Source: Ruminococcaceae bacterium UBA3323
Lineage (GTDB): Bacteria; Bacillota; Clostridia; Oscillospirales; Acutalibacteraceae
Assembly: GCA_002361935.1 (NCBI GenBank)
Contig: DESD01000048.1
Span: 57,596-85,670 of the forward strand
DNA: 28,075 nt
Direction: 5' to 3'
In this document: positions 11,917 to 21,438 of the stretch, in pieces
How the letters are laid out: each line of letters starts with the position of its first letter
How positions within the stretch are numbered: the stretch's first letter is position 1
The notes under the pieces: generated by a model
The model's database searches: none
The model's input: the letters and a program-made list of their open reading frames with translations, nothing else
Told to the model about the DNA's origin: nothing
Translations under genes and position numbers: made by a program

Positions 11917-13665
11917 TCAGTTTAAAGAATATTTTTCAAGATAAGAATCAAGTTTTTCGATAAAATCTTCATCATTTTCTTTAACATCGCTTACATATGA
12001 GTGAACATTGTAATCACCGCTCTTAATTTCAATCATGGAAAGAGCAAGATCACAGCAATGATCGGCAATATGCTCAATAGCACTTACTATATCCAGATAA
12101 GGAAGTCCCTGCTCAACAGTACACTCTCCGTTATCAATTCTTTGCATATGGCGCAGCTTAAGCTCTTTTTTAAGCTTATCAATAACATCTTCAAGCGGCT
12201 GAACCTTTCTAGCAAGATTAATATCATTCAGCTTAAATGCCTCACTTGTAACGGAAACGATTTTTGTTGCTGCCGCAATCATAACCGAAAGCTCATATTT
12301 TGCCTGATCGGAAAGATTAACCTTCTTTTTATTCATTGCTTTTCTTGCCGTTAAGATATCTTCGCTATAATCACTGATCTGTTCAAAATTTTCAATTGCA
12401 TGATGCAGTATAAAAATATTTTTACTGTCTATATCGGAAAGATCCATCGAACTTATTTTTATAAGATAGGTTTCCAAAAGATCTTCGTATTTATCTGATT
12501 TTTCTTCATTATCTTTAATCAATTTTGCTTTTTCATCCGTATAATTCTTAACAATGGAAAGCGCACAAAGAGCAGTCTGCTCAACCATATCTGCCATTTT
12601 TATTGTAACCTCACGGCATTTTTCAACAGCAAATGCAGGGCTTGTAAGCAATCTGTCATCAATAAGAGGCTGCTTTTTCTTGTCTTCCTTTTCGCCTCTG
12701 ATGGTTTTAACGGCAAGCGTTTCAAACTGCTTCGTAAACGGAAGAAGTATAACCGTTGAGAACACATTAAATGCCGTGTTCAAAATAGCAATCTGAACAG
12801 GAGAAATTGAACTGTCCATAAATGCAAAATTCACAAAATATTCAACACCATAGAATAAAGCACCTGTTACAACTACACCGATAATATTAAAATAAAGGTA
12901 TATAAAAGCAGAACGCTTTGCATTTTTGCCTGTTCCCACAGAAGAAATAAGAACAGGAACACAGGAACCGATATTCTGACCGAGAATAATCGGAATTGCA
13001 GCACTGAAGCTTATGCCGCCGGAAAGTGCAAGAGCCTGAAGAATACCGATAGAAGCACTTGAAGACTGAACAACAGCAGCAAGAAGCGTACCGGCAATAA
13101 TGCCGACAACGGGATTGCTGAAGGTCAGCATAAGAGAGGTAAAGTTTTCATCATCTGCAAGACCGGACATAGAATCACTCATAAGGGTCATTCCCATCAT
13201 AAGAACGGAAAAGCCCATAATAATTCCGCCGACATTTTTTCTTTTATCATTCTTGCTGAACATCAAAACGAATACGCTTATAATTGCAAGAACCGGCGCA
13301 AAGGATGACGGCTTTAAAAGACCGATGATAAGGCTTTCACCGTTTATCTGCGTCAAGGATAAAATCCAGCCCGTAACAGTTGTTCCGATATTAGCGCCCA
13401 TAATAACGCCGATAGCACGTGAAAGCTGCATAATTCCGGAATTAACAAAACCCACAACCATTACCGTTACAGCAGACGATGATTGAATAACAGCCGTTAC
13501 AACAGCGCCCAAAAGAACACCCTTATAAGTTTTATCCGTCATTTTTTCCAGTATCTTTTCAAGCTTGCCGCCCGAAAGCTTTTCCAGCTGGTCGCCCATA
13601 AGGCTCATTCCGTAAAGGAAAAGGGCAATTCCGCCAAGCAGCGAAATTATTGAGAAAATATCCAT
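11917..13665 (-). CDS. Na+/phosphate cotransporter with fused PhoU-like domain (second paralogue)
   Basis: The product has 582 residues and aligns end to end with the protein at 6454-8199. QSSSA motifs fall at the same positions (61-65 and 200-204), GANIGTT at 90-96, and the C-terminal PhoU-like half is conserved (ENFEQISDYSEDI and IEHIADHCCDLA). It should import phosphate with sodium. The start is ATG 13665 with AAGAGGTAG upstream. A pair of TTTGACA repeats 11 bp apart and a TATAAT lie upstream. Its two-component neighbours follow on the same strand after a terminator. Two paralogues at one locus may differ in affinity or regulation; the sequence does not say which. Confidence 0.9.
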   Translation of the reverse strand: MDIFSIISLLGGIALFLYGMSLMGDQLEKLSGGKLEKILEKMTDKTYKGVLLGAVVTAVIQSSSAVTVMVVGFVNSGIMQLSRAIGVIMGANIGTTVTGWILSLTQINGESLIIGLLKPSSFAPVLAIISVFVLMFSKNDKRKNVGGIIMGFSVLMMGMTLMSDSMSGLADDENFTSLMLTFSNPVVGIIAGTLLAAVVQSSSASIGILQALALSGGISFSAAIPIILGQNIGSCVPVLISSVGTGKNAKRSAFIYLYFNIIGVVVTGALFYGVEYFVNFAFMDSSISPVQIAILNTAFNVFSTVILLPFTKQFETLAVKTIRGEKEDKKKQPLIDDRLLTSPAFAVEKCREVTIKMADMVEQTALCALSIVKNYTDEKAKLIKDNEEKSDKYEDLLETYLIKISSMDLSDIDSKNIFILHHAIENFEQISDYSEDILTARKAMNKKKVNLSDQAKYELSVMIAAATKIVSVTSEAFKLNDINLARKVQPLEDVIDKLKKELKLRHMQRIDNGECTVEQGLPYLDIVSAIEHIADHCCDLALSMIEIKSGDYNVHSYVSDVKENDEDFIEKLDSYLEKYSLN

Positions 13666-13731
13666 TTTTCTACCTCTTTTATTCTTCCTCGTAAAATTTA
13701 CCGATTACTCTTATAAATTATGTTTTTTTAG

Positions 13732-13784
13732 ATTATATGAATTTCATTGAGAAAATATTGTTTTTGTGTCAAATCTATGTCAAA
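13732..13784 (-). promoter_or_regulatory. PhoP-box-like repeats and -10 of the second Na/Pi transporter
   Basis: On the minus strand TTTGACA (13784-13778) and TTTGACA (13773-13767) repeat exactly 11 bp apart. A perfect TATAAT (13737-13732) follows 29 bp downstream. That gap is too long for TTGACA to serve as an ordinary -35, which suggests activator boxes rather than core promoter. Comparable to the repeats at 6360-6398. Confidence 0.45.
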
Positions 13785-13800
13785 TCATCAGCTGCCATAT

Positions 13801-13829
13801 TTGTCATATGCATTTATTTGTGGTATACT
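13801..13829 (+). promoter_or_regulatory. Promoter of the ABC-YoaK-MATE operon
   Basis: TTGTCA (13801-13806), a 17-nt spacer and TATACT (13824-13829) form a good sigma-A promoter about 54 nt upstream of the first ABC gene's ATG. It lies only 16 bp from the divergent PhoP-like repeats. Confidence 0.65.
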
Positions 13830-13882
13830 TATTAATCCCCTGAACGGATATCATGCATTACATAAATGAAGGAGTGAAAAAT

Positions 13883-15712
13883 ATGGGATGGGTTCCTGTG
13901 AAAAGCAACATAAAGGTTCCTGTTTGGAAAAACATCATTTACGCTTTTAAAACCCTGTATTCATGCAGCAAAACATATATGATCTGGCACATTATTGATT
14001 TATTAAGCTATACTCTTTTCAACAGCTTCTTCAGAGGCGTATTGTTTTTAAAAGTGCTTTTGGGAATCATAGAGAAAAATATGGATTTCACCTATTATAT
14101 TAAAAATCTTGTTCTTTTTCTTTTATGCGGTTTATTTTATGAATTTATATCCGTTTACAGTGATTATAAAACACTTGTCGGTGAAAAGAAAATGTTTAAA
14201 GCACTTAACAACAAAATATTCAAAAAAGCGGCAGAGGTAGATATAAGCTGTTATGAGGATCCCGTTTTTTATGATAAATATCAGAGAGCATCGGAAATTT
14301 TAACAGGCGGCTATTTTTCGGCATATGCATATGCCGTTTCCTCAGTTATAAGCAACTTTATTGCGTTTTTATCGGTTATCGGCATTGTTGCAACCATCAA
14401 TTTTACATATCTTCTTTTTCTTTTGCCGATTGCTTTTGTATTTCTTATCGAAATTGCAAAAAGCAAGGTTGTTTATAAAAGAGATTTCAAAATGACAACA
14501 AACAACAGAATTAAGGCATACACCCAGCGCATTGTTTTTCTCAGGGATTATGCAAAGGATATCAGAACCTCGAATATCTTTTCTGTTATAATCAGCCGAT
14601 TCAACAAAGCCGTTTCGTCCAATGTGGACATCCTTAAAAGCTACGGAATTAAGCTTTTTATCTTCAGCATGGTAAGCTCGCTGTTCGGCGAATTTATTCC
14701 GATTATCGGAACCTATGCCTTTGCAGGCTATCAGTTTATTTACACAAGTGCTCTTACGGTTTCGGGCTTTTCCGTTGTTCTTTCATCCATCAGTTCTGTA
14801 AGAAACACAACAGAAATGATGGCAAATGAATTTGCCGAGCTTTCGGCGGTTGCACTTTATTTTCAGAATCTGCGTGAATTCTTTGAATATGAAAGCAAGG
14901 TTGTTTCAGGCGAAAAAGAGCCCGGGGAGTTTGAAAGCCTTGAATTCAGAAATGTTTATTTTAAATATCCTTCTGCCCAACGATATTCGCTTCAAAATGT
15001 GAATCTGAAAATAAAGAAAGGGCAGACGGTTGCCGTTGTTGGTGTAAACGGAGCGGGAAAAACAACGTTTGTAAAGCTGCTGCTTCGCTTTTATGATGTT
15101 ACGGACGGCGAAATATTTTATAACGGAATTAATATTAAGGAATACAAACTTGAAAGCTTAAGGCTGAAATTTGCAACTGTTTTCCAGGATTATAAAACCT
15201 TTGCACTTTCCGTAAATGAAAATGTTATGTGCAGAAGCTGCAGCGAAGAGGATAAGCTTATAGCTGAAAAAGCACTGAAGCAAAGCGGCGTTTACGATAA
15301 AATTCAGACACTTAAGGACGGTGCAGACACGATTCTTACAAGAGAGTTTGACGAAAACGGAGCCGGACTTTCCGGCGGTGAAGCACAGAAAACAGCTGTT
15401 GCAAGAATGTTTGCAAGTGACTTTGATGTTGCAATTCTTGATGAGCCGTCCTCTGCTCTTGACCCGATTGCCGAATACAAAATGTATGAAAACCTTATTC
15501 TTGCAACAAAGGACAAAACGGTTATTTACATATCACACAGACTTTCAAGTGCTGTTCTTTCAGATAATATTTTTGTTCTCGGAAACGGCTCTGTTATCGA
15601 AAGCGGCAGCCATAAAGAATTAATGGCGAACGGAGGCGCATATGCCGAAATGTTTACTCTGCAGGCATCAAGCTACAACAAAAAGGAGGGTGAGGATTAT
15701 GAAGAAAACTGA
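13883..15712 (+). CDS. ABC exporter subunit 1 (permease-ATPase fusion)
   Basis: The product has 609 residues. An ABC-type transmembrane domain (about 25-335, six helices) carries the SCYEDPVFYDKYQRA element (122-136) seen in many Firmicute exporters. The ATPase domain (about 350-600) has Walker A GVNGAGKTT (387-395), Q-loop Q435, signature LSGGEAQK (496-503), Walker B VAILDE with catalytic E521, and switch H552. All nucleotide-site residues look intact. The ATG at 13883 was chosen because GAAGGAGTG precedes it; an ATG 10 codons upstream (13853) lacks such a site. It overlaps the next, similar gene by 14 nt, so a heterodimeric exporter is likely. No precursor peptide, immunity gene or peptidase domain is nearby, so cargo is unknown. 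Confidence 0.9.
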   Translation: MGWVPVKSNIKVPVWKNIIYAFKTLYSCSKTYMIWHIIDLLSYTLFNSFFRGVLFLKVLLGIIEKNMDFTYYIKNLVLFLLCGLFYEFISVYSDYKTLVGEKKMFKALNNKIFKKAAEVDISCYEDPVFYDKYQRASEILTGGYFSAYAYAVSSVISNFIAFLSVIGIVATINFTYLLFLLPIAFVFLIEIAKSKVVYKRDFKMTTNNRIKAYTQRIVFLRDYAKDIRTSNIFSVIISRFNKAVSSNVDILKSYGIKLFIFSMVSSLFGEFIPIIGTYAFAGYQFIYTSALTVSGFSVVLSSISSVRNTTEMMANEFAELSAVALYFQNLREFFEYESKVVSGEKEPGEFESLEFRNVYFKYPSAQRYSLQNVNLKIKKGQTVAVVGVNGAGKTTFVKLLLRFYDVTDGEIFYNGINIKEYKLESLRLKFATVFQDYKTFALSVNENVMCRSCSEEDKLIAEKALKQSGVYDKIQTLKDGADTILTREFDENGAGLSGGEAQKTAVARMFASDFDVAILDEPSSALDPIAEYKMYENLILATKDKTVIYISHRLSSAVLSDNIFVLGNGSVIESGSHKELMANGGAYAEMFTLQASSYNKKEGEDYEEN

Positions 15713-17483
15713 GCATTCAACTTTTTCAAACATCTTTTTCTTCCTTGGAATTCTGTTTAAAATCTCCCCTGCCCTTGTAATCGGCGACTGCCTGTGGAAG
15801 ATTATGCTCAATTTGCCGACAAGGCTTATTGCCGTTCTTGGTGTAAAATACGTTATTGATATCGCAACAGGCGATGATGACAAAACCAGAATTGTTTATG
15901 CGGTTATTATAATTGCAGCCGTAGTTATCACAAGCCGGATTTTAAGCTGGCTTTACAGAGAATTTTACTGGAATATTGCCAATGAAAAAACACAAAAGGG
16001 ATTAAGCGAAAAATTTTATGAAAAGGCAAAGCAGCTTGACCTTGAATCCTACGACAATCCGCATTTTTACAACAGCTTTATTCTTGCAATGGAAGCCTCG
16101 GCAGGAAACTTTAAGGGGCTTATGAATATGGTGAGCGGTTATGTAAACGAGCTTGTTTCACTTGTTACAATAGGTACAATTATACTTGCTTTGGATCCAA
16201 TCTGTCTTTTGATCATTCTTGTAACCATTGTTATCTTTACACCAATCAGTAAAAAAATAGGCAAACTTCAATCACAAAGAAGAATAGACAACAACCGGCT
16301 TCACCGCAGGGCCGATTATTTTGCAAGGGTTTTCTATTTGCAGGATTATGCAAAAGAGGTAAAAATGAACGGTATTAAATCGCTGCTGATAGACCGATAC
16401 AACGAAGCGGCAGACGATGTTATAAAAAATCAAAGAAAATATGTTAAAAAGATAGACACTATATATTTCTTTCAGGAAAGCGGTGTTCACATTATCGGCT
16501 TTATGTTTATCCTGCCGCTTTATCTTGGATACTGTGTGCTGAAATCACACACACTGTCTGCCGGCGATTTTGTTGCAACCTTTAACGGTGCCGCAAATAT
16601 TGCAACCTCCTTCGCATTTTTAACAATCCACGTTACAAGGAATTTTTCAGAGCAATCCAGAATGATTGAAAAATACAGAGAATTCCTTAAGGAGCAAAGC
16701 AGAATCAAAGACGGAGAGCATATAGCAGATAGTACTGCTGCCGAGGAAATAGAACTGAAAAATGTTTCCTTTACATATCCGGGAAACAGCGAGCCAACGC
16801 TTAAGAATATCAATTTAACCCTAAAGCCAAAGGAAAAAATTGCCCTTGTAGGCTACAACGGAGCAGGTAAAACAACACTGACAAATCTTTTGCTTCGTCT
16901 TTATGATGTAACCGACGGAGAGATTCTGATTGGCGGAAGAAATATTAAAGAGGAAACCATAGAATCTCACAGAAACCGCTTTTCGGCAGTTTTTCAGGAT
17001 TTTCAGATATTTGCCGCTTCACTCGGAGAAAATGTTGCACTTGATATTCACCCAAACAAAACAGAGGCTGAAACCGCACTTCGGCACGCAGGCTTTACCA
17101 AGGAAATGGCAAACGGAATAAGCACCGAGCTGATGCGTGAATTTGACGATAACGGCATCATGCTTTCGGGCGGAGAAGCGCAGAAGGTTGCTGTTTCAAG
17201 AGCGTTTTATAAAAGATGCCCGTATGTAATTATGGATGAACCGTCTGCCAATCTTGACCCTGTTGCAGAATACAATCTGAACAGGGCAATGATGGAAGCG
17301 GCTGAAAACAAAACCGTTATCTTCATTTCCCACAGGCTTTCCACAACAAGAAATGCAGACAGGATTTATGTTATGGAAAACGGTACCATCGTTGAAAGCG
17401 GAACACATAACGAGCTTATGAACCAAAAAGGCAAATACGCCTATATGTTTAATTTACAGGCGGAAAAATATCAGCATGCATAA
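15699..17483 (+). CDS. ABC exporter subunit 2 (permease-ATPase fusion)
   Basis: The product has 594 residues with the same architecture as its upstream partner: transmembrane domain (about 15-330) with SYDNPHFYNSFILA (118-131), then ATPase domain with Walker A GYNGAGKTT (385-393), Q433, LSGGEAQK (489-496), Walker B VIMDE (E514) and H545. The start is ATG 15699, within the end of subunit 1, with GGAGGGTGAGG upstream; a longer frame opens at 15642 but would need a start deep inside the previous gene. Both subunits keep the Walker B glutamate, unlike heterodimers with one degenerate site. YoaK and MATE genes follow on the same strand. The export direction follows from the family; substrate unknown. 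Confidence 0.9.
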   Translation: MKKTEHSTFSNIFFFLGILFKISPALVIGDCLWKIMLNLPTRLIAVLGVKYVIDIATGDDDKTRIVYAVIIIAAVVITSRILSWLYREFYWNIANEKTQKGLSEKFYEKAKQLDLESYDNPHFYNSFILAMEASAGNFKGLMNMVSGYVNELVSLVTIGTIILALDPICLLIILVTIVIFTPISKKIGKLQSQRRIDNNRLHRRADYFARVFYLQDYAKEVKMNGIKSLLIDRYNEAADDVIKNQRKYVKKIDTIYFFQESGVHIIGFMFILPLYLGYCVLKSHTLSAGDFVATFNGAANIATSFAFLTIHVTRNFSEQSRMIEKYREFLKEQSRIKDGEHIADSTAAEEIELKNVSFTYPGNSEPTLKNINLTLKPKEKIALVGYNGAGKTTLTNLLLRLYDVTDGEILIGGRNIKEETIESHRNRFSAVFQDFQIFAASLGENVALDIHPNKTEAETALRHAGFTKEMANGISTELMREFDDNGIMLSGGEAQKVAVSRAFYKRCPYVIMDEPSANLDPVAEYNLNRAMMEAAENKTVIFISHRLSTTRNADRIYVMENGTIVESGTHNELMNQKGKYAYMFNLQAEKYQHA

Positions 17484-17507
17484 AATTACAGAAAAGAGTT
17501 GACAAAA

Positions 17508-18194
17508 ATGAAAAAAAGCAAACAGATGTCCGAAGCGTTCTCAACAGGTGCTTTCCTGGCAGTTGTCGGCGGTTTTCTTGATGCATATACATATATCTGC
17601 CGCGGGGCAGTTTTTGCAAATGCGCAAACCGGAAACATTGTTTTAATGGGAATAAAGCTTGCCGAGGGTAATTTTGCCGGTGCAGGTCATTATATCATTC
17701 CGATACTTGCCTTTATTGCAGGCATTCTGATTTCGGAAGGCATAAAGGAAATTTTCAGAAAAAACAGCCTTCTTCACTGGCGCCAGATTATTCTTGCTTT
17801 TGAAATCATTATTCTTATTCTTGCTGCGTTTCTGCCTTCAGGCAGAGCAAACAACCTTATAACAAACACACTTGTTTCCTTTGTCTGTTCACTTCAGGTT
17901 CAAAGCTTTAAAAAGGTAAACGGGAATTCAATTGCAACTACAATGTGCACGGGAAATTTACGAAGCGGAACCGAACTGCTTTTCAGCTTTTTTGCAACAA
18001 AAAGCGGTGAGCATCTGAAGCGCTCGTTTCAATATTTCGGCATTATTCTGTTTTTTATAATAGGCGCAGCAATCGGTGCGGTTGCAACTAGAGCTTTTGA
18101 TGTTAAAGCGGTTTTGTTTGCCGCTTTCGGATTATTAATTGTATTCTTTATCTTGTTTATAACTAAAGGAGATAAGGCAAATGAAGAAATTTAA
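17508..18194 (+). CDS. YoaK family (DUF1275) membrane protein
   Basis: The product has 228 residues and about six hydrophobic segments. The start, AFLAVVGGFLDAYTYICRG and FANAQTGNIVLMGI, is the conserved head of the YoaK/DUF1275 family, and QVQSFKKVNG and MCTGNLRSG are later conserved stretches. The function of the family is not established; members are small integral membrane proteins. The ATG at 17508 is preferred, with AAGAG 9 nt upstream; a TTG at 17499 in the same frame is an alternative. It starts 24 nt after the second ABC subunit and overlaps the MATE gene by 14 nt, so all four are likely one operon and the protein may be an accessory to export. Confidence 0.85.
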   Translation: MKKSKQMSEAFSTGAFLAVVGGFLDAYTYICRGAVFANAQTGNIVLMGIKLAEGNFAGAGHYIIPILAFIAGILISEGIKEIFRKNSLLHWRQIILAFEIIILILAAFLPSGRANNLITNTLVSFVCSLQVQSFKKVNGNSIATTMCTGNLRSGTELLFSFFATKSGEHLKRSFQYFGIILFFIIGAAIGAVATRAFDVKAVLFAAFGLLIVFFILFITKGDKANEEI

Positions 18195-19551
18195 AAAAGG
18201 CGAGGCAGAAAGCCAGTTTGCCAAAATGACCGAAACACCGGTTCATGCGCTGATTGTATCCCTTGCCGTTCCAACGGTAATCAGCATGCTGATTACTACG
18301 GTTTATAATATAACAGACACCTATTTTGTATCAAAAATAAGCATTCCTGCCAGCGGTGCAACAGGAATTGTTTTCAGCCTTATGGCGATTTTACAGGCAT
18401 TTGGATTTATGTTCGGGCATGGAGCGGGAAGCTGCATCAGCCGGCACCTTGGTGCAAAGGAATTTGAAAAGGCAAAAATATATTCTTCAACAGGATTTTT
18501 CCTTGCGGCAGCATCGGGAATCATAATCATGGCAGCGGGGCTGATTTTTCTTACACCTCTGATGAAGCTGCTTGGCAGTACGAACACGATTCTTCCTTTC
18601 GCAAAAACATATGCATTCTATATACTGATTGCCGGCCCTGCGATGACAACGGGCTGTGTTTTAAACAATATTCTTCGCTATGAGGGGCTGGCCTCGCTTG
18701 CCATGCTTGGATTAACCCTTGGCGGAATGCTGAATATAATTCTTGATCCCATTCTGATTTTCGGCTTTGACTTAGGCATTGCAGGAGCAGGAATTGCAAC
18801 AGCTGTTTCCCAATACATCAGTATGTTTATTCTGCTTTTTATTTTTCTGAGCGGGAAAACGCAAAGTAAAATTTCCTTCAGATATATTTCGTTCAAACCA
18901 AAGCTGACATGGAAGATTATTGCTACAGGTGCACCAAGCCTTGCAAGGCAGGGGCTGAACAGCATATCCACCATGATGCTGAATCAGCAGGCCTCGGTAT
19001 TCGGGGATGAATGTATTGCCGCAATGAGCATTGCGGCAAAATGTACAAACTTTCTTTTCAGCGTCTGCGTAGGCATCGGGCAGGGGTTTCAGCCTGTTGC
19101 CGCATTCAATTACGGAGCAAAAAAATATTCCCGTGTTAAATCGGGAATGAATTTTACGTGGATATTCGGCACTGCAGTTATGGCTGTTCTATCTGCAACA
19201 TGCTTTGCTTTTTCACCATCCGTTATCTCAATATTCAGAAACGATGCAGAGGTTGTTGAAATCGGAAGCACCGCACTGAAAATGATGTGTGCAGCACTGC
19301 TTCTGCTGCCAACCGTTATGATTGCAAATATGACCTTTCAAAGCATCGGAAAGAGCGGCAGAGCATTATTTCTTGCCTCGTCGCAAAACGGTTTGTTTTT
19401 TATTCCGCTTGTTTTGCTTCTTCCGTATGCCTTCGGAATTACGGGAATTGAAATTGCTCAGCCGATTTCAAATGCTGTTTCGGCAATGATTGCTGTTCCT
19501 TTTTTAATATCCTTTTCAAAAGAATTAAAAAGGAAAGAAAATTCCGTGTAA
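18181..19551 (+). CDS. MATE family efflux transporter
   Basis: The product has 456 residues, the normal length for MATE proteins, with about 12 transmembrane segments in two MatE repeats. The N-terminal LAVPTVISMLITTVYNITD and the GHGAGSCISRHLGA segment resemble the MepA-like branch. The second repeat begins near FTWIFGTAVMAVLSAT. Family members export cationic drugs or metabolites using a sodium or proton gradient. The ATG at 18181 has AAAGGAG upstream and overlaps the end of the yoaK-like gene by 14 nt. It is the last gene of the export operon; a terminator follows. Its substrate and its relation to the ABC pair are unknown. Confidence 0.92.
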   Translation: MKKFKKGEAESQFAKMTETPVHALIVSLAVPTVISMLITTVYNITDTYFVSKISIPASGATGIVFSLMAILQAFGFMFGHGAGSCISRHLGAKEFEKAKIYSSTGFFLAAASGIIIMAAGLIFLTPLMKLLGSTNTILPFAKTYAFYILIAGPAMTTGCVLNNILRYEGLASLAMLGLTLGGMLNIILDPILIFGFDLGIAGAGIATAVSQYISMFILLFIFLSGKTQSKISFRYISFKPKLTWKIIATGAPSLARQGLNSISTMMLNQQASVFGDECIAAMSIAAKCTNFLFSVCVGIGQGFQPVAAFNYGAKKYSRVKSGMNFTWIFGTAVMAVLSATCFAFSPSVISIFRNDAEVVEIGSTALKMMCAALLLLPTVMIANMTFQSIGKSGRALFLASSQNGLFFIPLVLLLPYAFGITGIEIAQPISNAVSAMIAVPFLISFSKELKRKENSV

Positions 19552-19612
19552 CTGTTTGGAATTACCGCACTGCCGTGCCGCTTTTCGGCAAAAGATAAAA
19601 GTAAATATATAT

Positions 19613-19642
19613 AAAAAACGGAGGGCTGCAGCCCTCCGTTTT
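19613..19642. terminator. Bidirectional terminator between MATE and GPH symporter genes
   Basis: A perfectly symmetrical hairpin centres on CTGCAG (19626-19631), with arms AAAACGGAGGG and CCCTCCGTTTT. U-rich ends occur on both strands. It serves the convergent genes ending at 19551 and 19652. Confidence 0.9.
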
Positions 19643-19651
19643 CTGATTAAA

Positions 19652-21217
19652 TTATGCCTGCATAGCATTATCAAGCTCTGCCTGATATTCTTTTTCTTTT
19701 TCTTCTCTGAATTTCTTAAGCTTAGCTTCTTGACCCTTTTCGTCAAATTTATAGAAGAACATCGGAATTGCCTGGCAGATAAGACCGATAGCACCAAGAC
19801 CTGTAAGCATAAAGAAGATTACATTCAGAACCGTTGTATAGTTCGTACCGTCAACAATGCTTGCCTGTGTTGTTGAAGTAATAAGCGGAACCGTATAGTT
19901 GTTGGAAATGGATGCCATCTTTGTAGCTTCATAGCCAACAAAGTTTACAATGTTGAGCATAACAACATTGAATACTGCAATGGAAACCTTATTTACAAGG
20001 CTTCTGAATGAGAATACCGTACCCTCAAGTCTTTCCTTTGATCTCATTTCGATATCATCAACTGTATCTGAGAACATTGCAATCAGAAGAACAAGGCTCA
20101 TACCAACAGGGAAGTTTGTAAAGAATCTGAGAACAGTGTAAAGGATAACACCGGGAACTGTATTGTAAGGAACAACCCATACGCCAATGATAAATGTAAC
20201 AATATCAGCAACAGCGCCGATGAAGCTCATCCATATCCAAAGTGTTTTCTTATCCATCTTCTTAAGAAGCGGAGGAATAAGAACCATGGAAAGCATATAG
20301 GAAATACCGCTTCCTATCTGAAGAACAGGTGTTAAAAGGCCTTCATTTGTCAATGAAATAGGAATACCGGTTTTATCCTGAATCCAGCCGCAGAGCTGAT
20401 CCATAGGAATAACACCGATACAGTTCCACTTTGCAAAATAAGGAAGGAAGATAGCACCGAGGTTTACAATGGCAGTGAAGAATGCACAAACGGTAAGCAC
20501 TCTCATTTTACTGTCAGAGAATACAATTTTAAGCCCTTTGAAATAATTTGTTTTCTTAGGCGGAATATAAACCTTTTCCTTAACACCGAAATAGGAAATA
20601 ACGATAGGAATACCTGCCATAACAGAGAAGATTACAGCACTCCAGAAATAGCCCTGCTTTTCATTCGCATTGCCTGTTCCCCACAGACCTGCAATTGTGA
20701 AGAAAAGAACGGACGGAAGAATGGTTCCGATAGAACCGACTGTGTTAGAAATGGAAACAGCCTTTACTCTTACCTTATCTTCAGGGAAAACAAGCGTATT
20801 AAGACCCTGATAAGGAATATCCAGAGCGGTATAGAATGTGTAATAAATAATATATGCAATAATTACATAAATGAAATTGCCCTTCTGGCCGAAGTCTACA
20901 GGGAAGAAAAGCATAGCTGTTGCCAAACAGGCAGGAACAACCATCCATAATATGTACGGTCTGCATTTACCTTTTTTTGTTCTTGTTTTATCAACAATCA
21001 TACCCATCATAGGATCGTTAACAGCATCCCAAATCTTTGTTGCCGAAAGAACAACAGAAGTCATGGCAAGGGTTAAACCAAGAACATCGGTTAAGTACAA
21101 GTTCAATGCTGTATTAATAAGCGTTTGGATTGTTAAAAGACCAAACGGCAGCAATGAAAATGCAATGATTTCTTTTGCGGTTGAATTTTTCAAATCAATT
21201 CGTTTTGTTTTTGACAT
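19652..21217 (-). CDS. GPH-family (MelB-like) sugar:cation symporter
   Basis: The product has 521 residues and about 12 transmembrane segments. KIWDAVNDPMMG (61-72) followed by DKTRTKKGKCRPYI (76-89) is the hallmark of the glycoside-pentoside-hexuronide:cation symporters in the MFS. The family imports sugars or glycosides with Na+, H+ or Li+. The C-terminal tail is a charged, probably helical cytoplasmic stretch rich in Glu and Lys. The ATG at 21217 has CAGGAGAAAC before it, a strong promoter lies at 21301-21330, and a terminator follows the stop. No glycosidase or sugar-catabolic gene is adjacent, so it stands alone. A link to the kinase-aldolase cluster 13 kb away would be guesswork. Confidence 0.9.
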   Translation of the reverse strand: MSKTKRIDLKNSTAKEIIAFSLLPFGLLTIQTLINTALNLYLTDVLGLTLAMTSVVLSATKIWDAVNDPMMGMIVDKTRTKKGKCRPYILWMVVPACLATAMLFFPVDFGQKGNFIYVIIAYIIYYTFYTALDIPYQGLNTLVFPEDKVRVKAVSISNTVGSIGTILPSVLFFTIAGLWGTGNANEKQGYFWSAVIFSVMAGIPIVISYFGVKEKVYIPPKKTNYFKGLKIVFSDSKMRVLTVCAFFTAIVNLGAIFLPYFAKWNCIGVIPMDQLCGWIQDKTGIPISLTNEGLLTPVLQIGSGISYMLSMVLIPPLLKKMDKKTLWIWMSFIGAVADIVTFIIGVWVVPYNTVPGVILYTVLRFFTNFPVGMSLVLLIAMFSDTVDDIEMRSKERLEGTVFSFRSLVNKVSIAVFNVVMLNIVNFVGYEATKMASISNNYTVPLITSTTQASIVDGTNYTTVLNVIFFMLTGLGAIGLICQAIPMFFYKFDEKGQEAKLKKFREEKEKEYQAELDNAMQA

Positions 21218-21300
21218 TTTCAGTTTCTCCTGACTTTAAATTCTGCGATACGAATTTCACCCCTTAAAGCAAAACCTATAAAGCAGTTAGTAACTTAGCT

Positions 21301-21330
21301 ATTGTAACACTTTTATTAATATAATGTCAA
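21301..21330 (-). promoter_or_regulatory. Promoter of the GPH symporter
   Basis: Minus-strand TTGACA (21330-21325), an 18-nt spacer and TACAAT (21306-21301) form a near-consensus promoter with a leader of about 77 nt. GTTACTAAC just downstream of the -10 is a small near-palindrome that could bind a repressor. Confidence 0.65.
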
Positions 21331-21438
21331 CAAAATATGAATGATAGATTTTAAATAAATTGTTAATTATTACTCTATTACTTAAAACATGAATAAAAAA
21401 GTCAAACCGAATAGACTGAAATGCTCCGTTTTTGATTC

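Noticed and set aside
13883..17483. A bacteriocin or RiPP exporter locus
   Set aside because: No peptidase domain, precursor peptide or modification enzyme is found in or between the two ABC genes.
21218..21438. A riboswitch or T-box in the gap between radC and the GPH symporter
   Set aside because: Apart from a clear promoter and a weak hairpin with T-run, I see no specifier-type stem, no T-box sequence and no strong alternate terminator.
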